This document shows positions 1 to 9,100 of a DNA stretch of 64,000 nucleotides, piece by piece. The stretch's first letter is position 1; every line of letters begins with the position of its first letter. The position numbers and the translations under genes are program-made. The notes under the pieces were generated by a model. That model made no database searches. It was not told the DNA's origin and saw only the letters and a program-made list of their open reading frames with translations. The stretch is from Telmatobacter sp049510455 (GTDB lineage: Bacteria; Acidobacteriota; Terriglobia; Terriglobales; Acidobacteriaceae), in the NCBI RefSeq assembly GCF_049510455.1, contig NZ_JBEKYX010000001.1, positions 42,920 through 106,919 of the forward strand, written 5' to 3'.

Positions 1-1
1 C

Positions 2-574
2 CGCACCAGCCTCCGCCAGATGATCTCGGGCGCCGTCAAAGACGCCTCCGCGCAGGGTTACTCGGACGAGATCACCCGCATGTCCATCTACGCCATCATC
101 GGCTTCGTCGATGAAAGCATTCTCAACTCCAAAGATCCCGTATTCGCCGACTGGGCGCGCCGCCCCTTGCAGGAAGAGATGTTCGGAGCCCACGTCGCCG
201 GCGAAATGTTCTTCAAGAACCTCACCGACCTGCTCAATCGCCCCGATTCCTCTGAAGTTGCCGACGCGCTTGAGCTCCACGCCCTCTGCCTCATGCTCGG
301 CTACCGCGGCAAATTCGCCTTCGGCGATGCCTCCGAGATTCAAACCGTTCTTCAGCGCATTCGCGACAAGATCGTTCGCATCCGCGGCTCCTGGACGCTC
401 TTCCGTCCGCTGGAAGCACCGGCGGCGCCCACCGCAAAAGCTGCCGATCCATTTGTCGCACTGTTAAAAATCGCTGCCATCCTGATTGTTGTCTTTACTG
501 TGCTTGCCTACGCCGGATACATTTTCTTTCTCGGACAATCTGTATCCTCGGCAGCCACCTCCGTCGTTGGTTGA
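2..574 (+). CDS. tssL: TssL/DotU-type type VI secretion protein, C-terminal part
   Basis: The reading frame is open from base 2, so the N-terminus lies outside the window; an internal ATG sits at 20. The visible part has the DotU hallmark region (FVDES..., W..RPLQEEMFGAHVAGEMFF) followed by a helical domain and a single C-terminal membrane span (about LLKIAAILIVVFTVLAYAGY) with a short periplasmic tail. This is the layout of the tail-anchored inner-membrane protein TssL, which binds TssM in the T6SS membrane complex. tssM starts 15 bases downstream, which supports the call. Truncated only by the window edge. Confidence 0.85.
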   Translation, partial: RTSLRQMISGAVKDASAQGYSDEITRMSIYAIIGFVDESILNSKDPVFADWARRPLQEEMFGAHVAGEMFFKNLTDLLNRPDSSEVADALELHALCLMLGYRGKFAFGDASEIQTVLQRIRDKIVRIRGSWTLFRPLEAPAAPTAKAADPFVALLKIAAILIVVFTVLAYAGYIFFLGQSVSSAATSVVG

Positions 575-589
575 TTCCCGGAGACTCTC

Positions 590-3500
590 ATGATTCGCTT
601 TTTGCTCGGCATTCTTGCCTTCGTTGTCTATATCGCACTCGTGATCTGGCTCGCCTTTGCGCTGCACTTCACAGGCTCCAAGCTGATTCTCTTCTGCGCC
701 ATTCTCGGCCTGCTCGGCGCGGCCATCATCGGCTTCGTCGTCTGGTATCTGCGGCCGCGCGGAGCCGCCATCACGGCCGACGCGAATGCCACCGATGCAG
801 CCAATCTCGCCGCGCTCCTTCGCGACGCCGACGCCAAGGTCCGCAAAGCAAATCGCGGCGGAGCCAAGTCTCTGGCCGCACTGCCGCTCCTCTACATCGT
901 GGGCGACGAAAACTCCGCCAAGACCCAGACCATCCTCCAGGCCGGACTCGATCCCGAACTTCTCGCCGGCAATGTCTATCAGGATGGCGGCGTCGTACCC
1001 ACCTCACTGGCCAATGTCTGGCTCACCAGCAACGCCGCACTCGTCGAAGCGGGCGGCCCGCTGCTCAAGCAGCCCGGCCTCTGGCAGCGCCTCGTCAAAG
1101 CCACAGTCCCGCCGCAGCTTGGCTCCGCTCTCTCCAGCGGCAAAAAAATTCCCGCGCGCGCCGTCGTCCTCTGCGTCAGCGTGGAGCGCATCCTCGCGCC
1201 CAGCACCGCTGAGCAGATTCGCGCCCTCGCACAGACTCTCAATGAGCGCCTCCGCGAGCTCTCGCAGATTCTCGGCGTCTCCCTGCCCGTCTACGTTCTC
1301 TTCACCAAGTTCGACACCATCGGCTCCTTCGGCGAATTCGCCACGCGCCTCTCGGAAGAAGAAGTCAAGCAGCCCATCGGCTCGCTGGTCTCCTCCATCG
1401 GCGCAGGCTCCGGCCTCTACACCGAGCGCGCCGCCGGAGCCATCGGCCTCAAATTCGATCAGCTCGTCTTCGCGCTCTCCGAGTTCCGCCTCGACGTTCT
1501 CTCGCGCGGCACCGAAATCCAGCAACAGGCTCGTGCCTACGAGTTCCCACGCGACGTGCGCAAGCTCCGCGCCGGCATCGTCTCTTTCCTCGTGGAAGTC
1601 GCGCGTCCCACCCAGATCGGCGTCAATCCCTTCCTCCGCGGCTTCTTCTTCACCGGCATGCGCGCGCACATCGTCAACAATGTTCTCGATGTCGCGGCAC
1701 AGCAGGCTCAGCCCCAGGCTCCCGCGCCGGCAGACGGCGCAACGCGCGTCTTTTCGTTCTCCGGCGCAAAGGCCTCCGCACCCGCTGCCGCGCCACGCTC
1801 AGGCGGAACGCGCAAAGTTCCGCAGTGGGTCTTTCTACCGCACCTCTTCTCAAACATTCTTCTCGCGGACAAGTCCGCCCTCGAAGCCAGCCGCGCCAGC
1901 ACCCACACCGGCGGCCTCAAGAAGCTCCTGCTCGGCACAGTCAGCCTGATCCTGCTCGTCATCCTCGGCTTCGCCACCATCTCCTTCTTCCGCAACCGCA
2001 CACTCACCGCTCAGGTAGCAGAAGCCGCCGCAGCCCCACTCGCCGCCGTGCCCGCGGGATCGTTTCCCGCGCTGCCGGATCTGCAGGCTCTCGACAAGCA
2101 GCGTGAAGTTCTCGATCAGCTCGACAACTACCGCACAGACGGCGCGCCGATGCTCAATCGCATGGGCCTCGACCAGAGCGCCAGACTCTATCCCATCGCC
2201 TGCAAAGCCTATGGCGCGCACCTTCGCTCGCTGCTGCTCACGCCCACGCAGCGCAATATAGTCGCCGGCCTCCGCGCCGTACCCTCCGTGCCCAAACCGG
2301 AAGACGACTATAGCGCCAGCTACCGGCCCCTGAAGGCATACATCATCACCACCACGAATCCCAATCCGGATTCAGCCGCAGACACCGTGGATTTTCTCCC
2401 CGCCGCGCTGCTCTCCGCCTGGCAGGGCAAGAATGCAGTCGATCCCAGCGTCTCAGCGCTCGCACAGACGCAGTTCGCAACCTACGCCCGCCTGCTCGCA
2501 CAACCCAACTCCTGCATTGCAGGCATCGGCGGTTCGCCCGATCAGCCCGCCATCGCCCAGGCGCGCGCATACCTCAACGGCTTCCAGGGATTTCAGCACG
2601 TCTATCAGTCCATGCTCTCCGCCGCAGGCCGCAAAGTCCCCGGCTTCACCTTCAACAGCAAGTACCCCAGTTCCTCGGCCCACATCGTCAATTCATTCCC
2701 CATCCAGGGAGCCTTCACCAAGGCCGGCTTCGCCTTCATGGAGAATGCAATCCTGCATCCCGATCCCTACTTCCGTGGCGAAGAATGGGTTCTCGGTCCC
2801 AGCACCGGCCAGCAGATTGATCGCGCCGCGCTCACCGCGCAGCTCAAGCAGGTCTATTACGCTGACTTCATCCAGACCTGGCGCACCTATCTCGCAAAAT
2901 CCACCTTCGTCCCCTACAAAAACTACGGCGACGCAGGCAGCCGCCTGAGCGTGCTCGACTCGAACACCTCGCCCATGCTGGAGCTCTTCTGGGTCATCTC
3001 CTTCAACACCACCGTCACCGCTCCGGAGATCGCAAGCCAGTTCCAGGCCCCGCAATCCGTCGTTCAGCCGTCAAGCTCTGACACCAAACTTCTCGGCCAG
3101 CAGAACCAGCCCTACATCGCAGGTCTTCAAAACCTCGAAGGCGCCGTCAAGAACATCGCCACTTCGCCAAATCCGAACGATCCCGCCGCTACGGCTCCCG
3201 TGAATCAGGCAGCCATCAGCGCCGAGCAGGCCGCGGAGAACCTCCGCAACGGCTTCACACCCGACCGCACCGCCAATCTCGACCAGACATCCTTCCGCCT
3301 GCTGCAAGCGCCCATCGAATCGGCCAAATCCCTCGCAGCACAGGCTCCGGCAGCAGCAGCCGGTGGCGGGGCCAAAAACTTCTGCGCCGCGGCCGAGCCC
3401 GTCTTCGTCAAGTTCCCCTTCAATCCGCAATCCACCGTCGATGCCACGCCGGATGAAGTCGCAGCCATCTTCGCCCAGCCGCAAGGCTCGTTCTGGGCCT

Positions 3501-4015
3501 TCTACAACGGCTCGCTGAAATCCATGGTCCAGCAGAACGGCACCAGCTTCTCGCCCATGCCCGGCTCAGCGGTCAAACTCGGCAAAGGCTTTCTCAGCTT
3601 CCTCAATCGCGCCGCCACAATCTCCGCCGCGCTCTTCCCCACCGGCACTCAGGCTCAGCTCAACTTCACCCTCGCGCCGGATAAAGCCGACAGCATACCC
3701 AACGCCGTCCTCAATATCGACGGCCAGCAGGCCGCCGCCACCGGCGGCCCTGTCACCTTCCACTGGGTTCCGCAGGCTGCCAGCAAAGTCACGCTCACCG
3801 GCCCCATCAACCCGCCGCCCTATCAGGGCACGTGGTCTGTGCTCCGCTTTGCCTACGACGCCGAACATCCCAGCGCCAATCGCCTCAAAAACAATTTCCA
3901 GGTCAACAACCGCACTTTGGGAGTGGTCATTTACGACGCAACCGGGCCCGGCGCACCGCTCCTCAATCCGGATTTCATGCGCGGATTCCGCTGCATGACC
4001 AATCCGGCACAATAA
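590..4015 (+). CDS. tssM: TssM/IcmF-type type VI secretion inner-membrane protein
   Basis: A 1141-residue protein with two N-terminal membrane spans (about 4-24 and 28-50), a cytoplasmic NTPase-like domain, a third span near 446-468 and a large periplasmic region. The last 200 residues match the TssM C-terminal type (VTFHWVP..., GTWSVLRF). TssM links TssL and the TssJ lipoprotein in the T6SS membrane complex. The P-loop position at residues 105-112 reads GDENSAKT: the usual second Gly is Ala, so nucleotide binding may be weakened or lost, as in other IcmF proteins. GGAG precedes the ATG. A short low-complexity Ala/Pro stretch lies at about 365-400. Confidence 0.88.
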   Translation: MIRFLLGILAFVVYIALVIWLAFALHFTGSKLILFCAILGLLGAAIIGFVVWYLRPRGAAITADANATDAANLAALLRDADAKVRKANRGGAKSLAALPLLYIVGDENSAKTQTILQAGLDPELLAGNVYQDGGVVPTSLANVWLTSNAALVEAGGPLLKQPGLWQRLVKATVPPQLGSALSSGKKIPARAVVLCVSVERILAPSTAEQIRALAQTLNERLRELSQILGVSLPVYVLFTKFDTIGSFGEFATRLSEEEVKQPIGSLVSSIGAGSGLYTERAAGAIGLKFDQLVFALSEFRLDVLSRGTEIQQQARAYEFPRDVRKLRAGIVSFLVEVARPTQIGVNPFLRGFFFTGMRAHIVNNVLDVAAQQAQPQAPAPADGATRVFSFSGAKASAPAAAPRSGGTRKVPQWVFLPHLFSNILLADKSALEASRASTHTGGLKKLLLGTVSLILLVILGFATISFFRNRTLTAQVAEAAAAPLAAVPAGSFPALPDLQALDKQREVLDQLDNYRTDGAPMLNRMGLDQSARLYPIACKAYGAHLRSLLLTPTQRNIVAGLRAVPSVPKPEDDYSASYRPLKAYIITTTNPNPDSAADTVDFLPAALLSAWQGKNAVDPSVSALAQTQFATYARLLAQPNSCIAGIGGSPDQPAIAQARAYLNGFQGFQHVYQSMLSAAGRKVPGFTFNSKYPSSSAHIVNSFPIQGAFTKAGFAFMENAILHPDPYFRGEEWVLGPSTGQQIDRAALTAQLKQVYYADFIQTWRTYLAKSTFVPYKNYGDAGSRLSVLDSNTSPMLELFWVISFNTTVTAPEIASQFQAPQSVVQPSSSDTKLLGQQNQPYIAGLQNLEGAVKNIATSPNPNDPAATAPVNQAAISAEQAAENLRNGFTPDRTANLDQTSFRLLQAPIESAKSLAAQAPAAAAGGGAKNFCAAAEPVFVKFPFNPQSTVDATPDEVAAIFAQPQGSFWAFYNGSLKSMVQQNGTSFSPMPGSAVKLGKGFLSFLNRAATISAALFPTGTQAQLNFTLAPDKADSIPNAVLNIDGQQAAATGGPVTFHWVPQAASKVTLTGPINPPPYQGTWSVLRFAYDAEHPSANRLKNNFQVNNRTLGVVIYDATGPGAPLLNPDFMRGFRCMTNPAQ

Positions 4016-4095
4016 CAGTCGCGACCAAAATCCTCTCTGAGGATGGTGTAATTTGGTTAGCAAACACATTAGCCCCTCACAAAGAAGAGGCAGAG

Positions 4096-5169
4096 ATGAC
4101 AGAAGAGATACAAAACCTTACCGCCGCCGAAGCGCGCGACGAGCACACTTCGACAAATCATGCGGACGCCATTCCCTCCGTTGCCACGCCTTCGGACGAA
4201 GACACGCTCAAGTCCACGCATACCCCGGAATCGGAAGCTCCGCCATTGATCGAGTCCGTCAATCCCGAATCTTTCCTGCCCGAGCCCTCCGCTTCGGATC
4301 TCTCCGCCGATGATCTGGCGCCGATAGCTCCCGCCATACCCGTGGAATCAGAACCTGCGCCAGTTGCAGAATCCGCACCCACGCTTTCAGCCACATCCCG
4401 TCCCAACCTCGCCGTCAGCGCGCTCAGTGACGTTGGCTGCGTCCGCACCAATAATGAGGACGCCTACGGCTACGACTCCGAGCTGGGCATCTTCGTCATC
4501 TGCGACGGCATGGGAGGCATGGCCGCCGGCGAAGTCGCCAGCTCCAACGCCGTCGCCGCGCTCGTCAACACCTTCGCCGAATCCGCCGGCACCGGTCTGC
4601 CCATCGGCACCCGCCTCCAGCAGGCCGTCCACACCGCCAACTCCACCGTCTGGGAGATGGGCAAGCAGCCCGAGCATAAAGGAATGGGAACCACCTCCGT
4701 CGCCTCCGCGCTCGACGGCCACAAGCTCGTCATCGCCAATGTCGGCGACAGCCGCGCCTATGCCGTCCAGAACGGCGTTGCCACCCAGATCACCGTCGAT
4801 CACTCCTATATCAATGAACTGATCCGCAACGGCACGCTCACCAAGGAAAACGCGCACCTCGCCGACCTCCACGGTTACGAATCCGTCATCACCCGCGCCA
4901 TCGGCGTCTCAGAAACGGTCGAGCCGGACTACTACGCCATCGACCTCACGCCCGGCACCCAGATCCTCCTCGCCACGGACGGTCTCACCCGTTACCTCAA
5001 CGAGGAAGAGATTGCCACCATCGTCCAGGCCACGCCGTTCGAGAGCACCTGCGCCAATCTTATTGATCTGGCCAAGCGCCGCGGTGGCCACGACAACATC
5101 ACCTGCGTCTTACTGCTCGTCTTGCCCCCGGAATCCGCCGCAACACAGGATCCGCAACCTGCAGCCTGA
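4096..5169 (+). CDS. PP2C-type Ser/Thr protein phosphatase
   Basis: I chose the ATG at 4096 (357 aa), preceded by an AGAAGAGGCAG ribosome site; the frame is open further upstream inside tssM. The first 95 residues are acidic and Ser/Pro-rich with no fold I recognise. The rest is a PPM/PP2C domain with the metal-binding motifs in order: NNEDAYG, CDGMGG (136-141), GMGTT, ANVGDSRAY, LLATDGLT and GGHDNIT. PP2C enzymes use two Mn/Mg ions to dephosphorylate Ser/Thr. Lying between tssM and a Ser/Thr kinase, it is a candidate PppA/Stp1-like partner that reverses phosphorylation controlling T6SS assembly. That role is inferred from position. Confidence 0.88.
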   Translation: MTEEIQNLTAAEARDEHTSTNHADAIPSVATPSDEDTLKSTHTPESEAPPLIESVNPESFLPEPSASDLSADDLAPIAPAIPVESEPAPVAESAPTLSATSRPNLAVSALSDVGCVRTNNEDAYGYDSELGIFVICDGMGGMAAGEVASSNAVAALVNTFAESAGTGLPIGTRLQQAVHTANSTVWEMGKQPEHKGMGTTSVASALDGHKLVIANVGDSRAYAVQNGVATQITVDHSYINELIRNGTLTKENAHLADLHGYESVITRAIGVSETVEPDYYAIDLTPGTQILLATDGLTRYLNEEEIATIVQATPFESTCANLIDLAKRRGGHDNITCVLLLVLPPESAATQDPQPAA

Positions 5170-5177
5170 GTAGGCAG

Positions 5178-5984
5178 ATGACCGATACAACGACGCAAAC
5201 AGTCACGGTAAACTTCAAACTCGCGCTCGGAGATGGCATCTTCGACGCAAGCGCAACCGTGCCTGAAGGCCAGTGCAATCTCACGGAAATCCTTCCCGTC
5301 CTCCAGTCTCTCGACGGCTCGCTGCTCAGCGCCGTAACAGAACAACTCGATGAGGCAGGTCTCTCCATCTCCTGCAAAGCCGGGTGCGGCGCATGCTGCC
5401 GTCAGATGGTTCCCCTCAGCATCTTTGAGGCCGAAGCTCTCGCCGTCTGGATCGCCACTCTCGACCCCAACACCCGCCAGATCCTCGCCCAGCGCTTCCA
5501 TCAAGCCCTGCTCAAACTCGCCTCCGCAGGACTCATCGATCGCCTCACATCCGAGGACTGGCTCGCTGATAACGAATCCGCCACCCAGCTCACGCTCGAC
5601 TACTTCTACCAGGGCGTTCCCTGCCCGTTTCTGCAGGATGAGTCCTGTTCCATCCATCCCATTCGTCCGCTGATCTGCCGCGAGTATCTCGTAACCTCCG
5701 ACCCGCGCCATTGCGCCGACCCCAAAACCCTCCAGGCAGATCCGGTTCCCCTGCCCCTCAACTTTTCGCGCGTCCTCAACCACATGGGCGCGAAGTTGGA
5801 GCCAGGCTCGCGCGGCTGGATTCCCCTCGTCTTTCTCTTCGCCTGGATGGAGAACGGCGCGCATCCCGGAACAGCCTTCAGCGGAACCGGCCCGGAAGTC
5901 CTGTACGAGTTCGTCCGCCGCATGGAATTTGCCAGAAAACCGTCCCGAAAGGGACCAGAAACTTCGACTCGCGCCGCGCCCTGA
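5178..5984 (+). CDS. YkgJ-family cysteine cluster protein
   Basis: A 268-residue cytoplasmic protein starting 8 bases after the phosphatase stop, so probably co-transcribed. It has a first Cys group CKAGCGACC (C66, C70, C73, C74) and a second GVPCPFL...C...LICREY (C149, C157, C167). This is the CxxxCxxCC...C pattern of the YkgJ/UPF0153 family (zinc- or iron-binding cysteine cluster). Biochemical function is unknown in the family. Its presence inside a phosphatase-kinase pair is notable but gives no direct function. Confidence 0.8.
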   Translation: MTDTTTQTVTVNFKLALGDGIFDASATVPEGQCNLTEILPVLQSLDGSLLSAVTEQLDEAGLSISCKAGCGACCRQMVPLSIFEAEALAVWIATLDPNTRQILAQRFHQALLKLASAGLIDRLTSEDWLADNESATQLTLDYFYQGVPCPFLQDESCSIHPIRPLICREYLVTSDPRHCADPKTLQADPVPLPLNFSRVLNHMGAKLEPGSRGWIPLVFLFAWMENGAHPGTAFSGTGPEVLYEFVRRMEFARKPSRKGPETSTRAAP

Positions 5985-6129
5985 GTACCTCGGTGACTTG
6001 CCCCATACGTAACATTCACAATCGCTTGGCATTCGTGATACCGTGGAATCCTGGAATCCCCGGCATCGCAAAAGTTCACTCTAACCAACAGATCACGCTT
6101 CAGGCGTATGGATCAGGTGTTGACGCCGC

Positions 6130-9100
6130 ATGGATAAGGTCACCGCGAGCAGGATCGGCAAATACGAGATTCTAAGTGTCCTCGGCCGCGGAGGCATGGG
6201 CGAAGTTCTGCTCGCTCAAGACGATGTCCTCGCCCGCAAAGTCGCCATCAAGCGGCCGTTGAAGTCCTCCGGCGAAGAGGGTCTGGCTCGCTTCGAGCGT
6301 GAAGCGCGTATCGCCGCCGCGCTCAAGCACCCCAACATCCCCGCCGTCTACGACAAGGGGCTCTTCGAGGATCTTCCCTATCTCGCGATGGAGTTCGTCG
6401 AGGGCGATGCGCTCGACAAGATCATCGCCACCAACAAGCCTGTCGAGTTGATCACCAAGCTCAGAATCATCGAGCAGGTCTGCCTCGGCCTCAACTACGC
6501 GCACGAGCTTCGCATTGTTCACCGCGACATCAAGCCCGCCAACATCATCGTCCAGCCCGACGGCGTGGCCAAGATCATCGACTTCGGCATCGCAAAAGAA
6601 GCTGACTCCACCAAAACCAACCTGACCGCCACCAGCCAGGTCATCGGCTCGCTCCATTACATTGCCCCGGAGCGCTTCAAGGGCATGAAGGTAGACGGCC
6701 GCAGCGATCTCTTCTCCGTCGGCGTCATGCTCTTCAAGCTGCTCACCGGCACAGAGCCTTTTACCGGCGGCGAAGCCACAGCCTCCTACAAGATCCTCAA
6801 TGAAGCGCACACGCCGCTGAGCAGCTACCTTCGCAACTACCCGGCGTCGTTGGATGAAGTCGTCACCAAGTCGCTCGCCAAAAATCCCGAGGACCGCTAC
6901 CAGACCGGCGAGGACTTTGCCGACGCGCTGCACGACATTATCGAAAGCCTGAAGAAGAGCCGCATCGGCGAGCTCTTCGGCGACGCCGAGCGCCTCGCTT
7001 CCGAAAGCCGCTTCGCCCCCGCGCTTGAACTGCTCGATGAAGCCCGCCGCCTCGATCCTGACAACACGCAGGTCCGCAAGCTGCAGCGCCTTGTCCGCGA
7101 GCGCGTGCGCGAAGTCGAAAAAGGTCAGCGCTTCCAGGACACCGTCATCAAGGCGGAAGAAGCGCTTGCCGCCGGACGCTTCGACGAGGCCATCATCGGC
7201 TTCAATGAGGCGCTGCAGTTCGACGCCAACTCCACTGACGTTCACCAGAAGCTCAAGTGGGCTGAAGATAGGAAGCGCCGCAACGAACTTGCCGCTCGCG
7301 CCCTTGCCGAAGCGGAAGCCATCATGGCCCGCGGCGACATCACCGGCGCCCTCCGCGCCGTTACCATCGCCGCGCAGGAAGACCCGGAGAACAAAAAGCT
7401 CCAGGCCGCCGTCGAAGCTCTCACGCGCCAGTTGCAGGCGGACGCCAACCGCAGCCGCATGGCGGAGTTTCTCTCCACCGCGCGCCGCCAGCTTGCCTCC
7501 CGGGACTTTGCCGCCGCCGATGCCGCTCTCCAGCAGGCCGAAGCCATCGATTCTTCCAACGCTGAAGTCGATGCGCTTCGCGGCGAACTCAATCGCATTC
7601 GCGACCAGGAGCAGCGCCGCGCCGCGCTTGAGCAGATTCAAGCCCGCATCACGGATTTTCTTCACAAAGAGCAATACGATCAGGCCACGGACCTGATCAA
7701 TCGCGCAATCGAAAAACTTCCCAACGAGCCCGTCCTGCACCGCCTTCAGGTGGAAGTCGAAACCGAGTCGCGCAAGTACCAGACCCGCAAGCTCGTCGAT
7801 ACCACCATCACGCAGTGCCGCGATCTCTTCACCACCTCGCCCATGGAAGCGCTCTCGGTCCTGCAGGAGGCCATGACGCGCGCCGCCGGCGACGAGCGCC
7901 TCATCGCCTACGAGCGCGCGCTCCGCAAGGACCTCGAAACCGTCCGCACCGAGAAGATTCTGGCCAGCACCATGGCCAACTCCCGCGAGCTGATCAACTC
8001 CCGCGATTACGCCAAGGCCATCTCTGTTCTTGAGTCCTTCCAGGTCGAGTACGGCAACAATCCGGACGCCGACAACCTGCTCAACTTTGCCCGCTCCGAG
8101 CAGACCCGCATCGAGCGCGCCGCTATCATCGAGCGCTGCTCCACGCAAGGCCGCGCATTGATCGAAGAAGGCCGCCTCGACGAAGCCATCCGCGTCATCG
8201 AGCAGGGCGTGCAGCAGACCGGGGATCAATCGCTCACCCTGCTCGTCGAGCAGGCGAGAGAGAGGCAGAACGCGCTCTCGCGCAAAATCGAGGCCTTGCA
8301 GATACGCATAGAAAACCTGCGCCGGCACAGCCAATATGAAGAAGCCATTCAGCTCCTGCAAGAGCAGATTTCCGCTACGCCGGGCCGTACCGCGCTTCAG
8401 GAACAGTTGAAAGCTCTACAGGCTGAGCGCACCCAGAAGCACGCCACCGTCCGCTCCATCGCATCCGCGCGTGAAGCCGCTGCGCAAAAGGACTTTGCCG
8501 GCGCCATTGAGTCGCTTCAGGCCGTCGCCGGGGCTTACGGCCAATCTGCGGAGCTCGAAGCCGCCACAAAGGAAATCGAAGCCCAGCGCAACGCGCACGC
8601 CGCCTCCGCCGTCGAGCAGTCCGTCGAAACCGCCCGTGCCGCGCTCGTCAATAAGGACCCGCAGGCCGCCTACGAAGCTCTCAAGGCCACCACGCAGCTT
8701 CTGCCCTTCGCCGGCGAAAAGAATCAGGGCGATTGGCAGCGCATCGCGCAATCTGTCAAGGAAGCCCTCGAAAAATCCGGCGCCAAGGTCGACGATCAGC
8801 TTGCCGCACTCGCCGGCGGGCATCGCAAGCTGCCCATCCCGGCCATCGTCGCGGGCATCCTCGTGGTGCTCGCCGCAGTTGGCGTCGCCGTATGGCAGGC
8901 AATCAAGCCCGCTCCCGTGGTTGCAACCCGGATCAGCATCACCAAGTCGCAGCCCGGAGCCAGTGTCTCCATTGACGGCAAGCCGCAAGGAGTAATCGAC
9001 CAGGCAGGCTCGCTGATGATAGTCGTAGCTCCCGGCGTCGATCACACAGTCTCCATCGCGAAAGATGGCTTCGATCCATTCAACGACACCGTCAAGCTGG

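Noticed and set aside
6172..8361. A 729-residue open frame antisense to the kinase gene
   Set aside because: Shadow of the kinase TPR region. Composition (Leu/Gly/Ala/Asp-rich) mirrors codon bias and no domain is visible.
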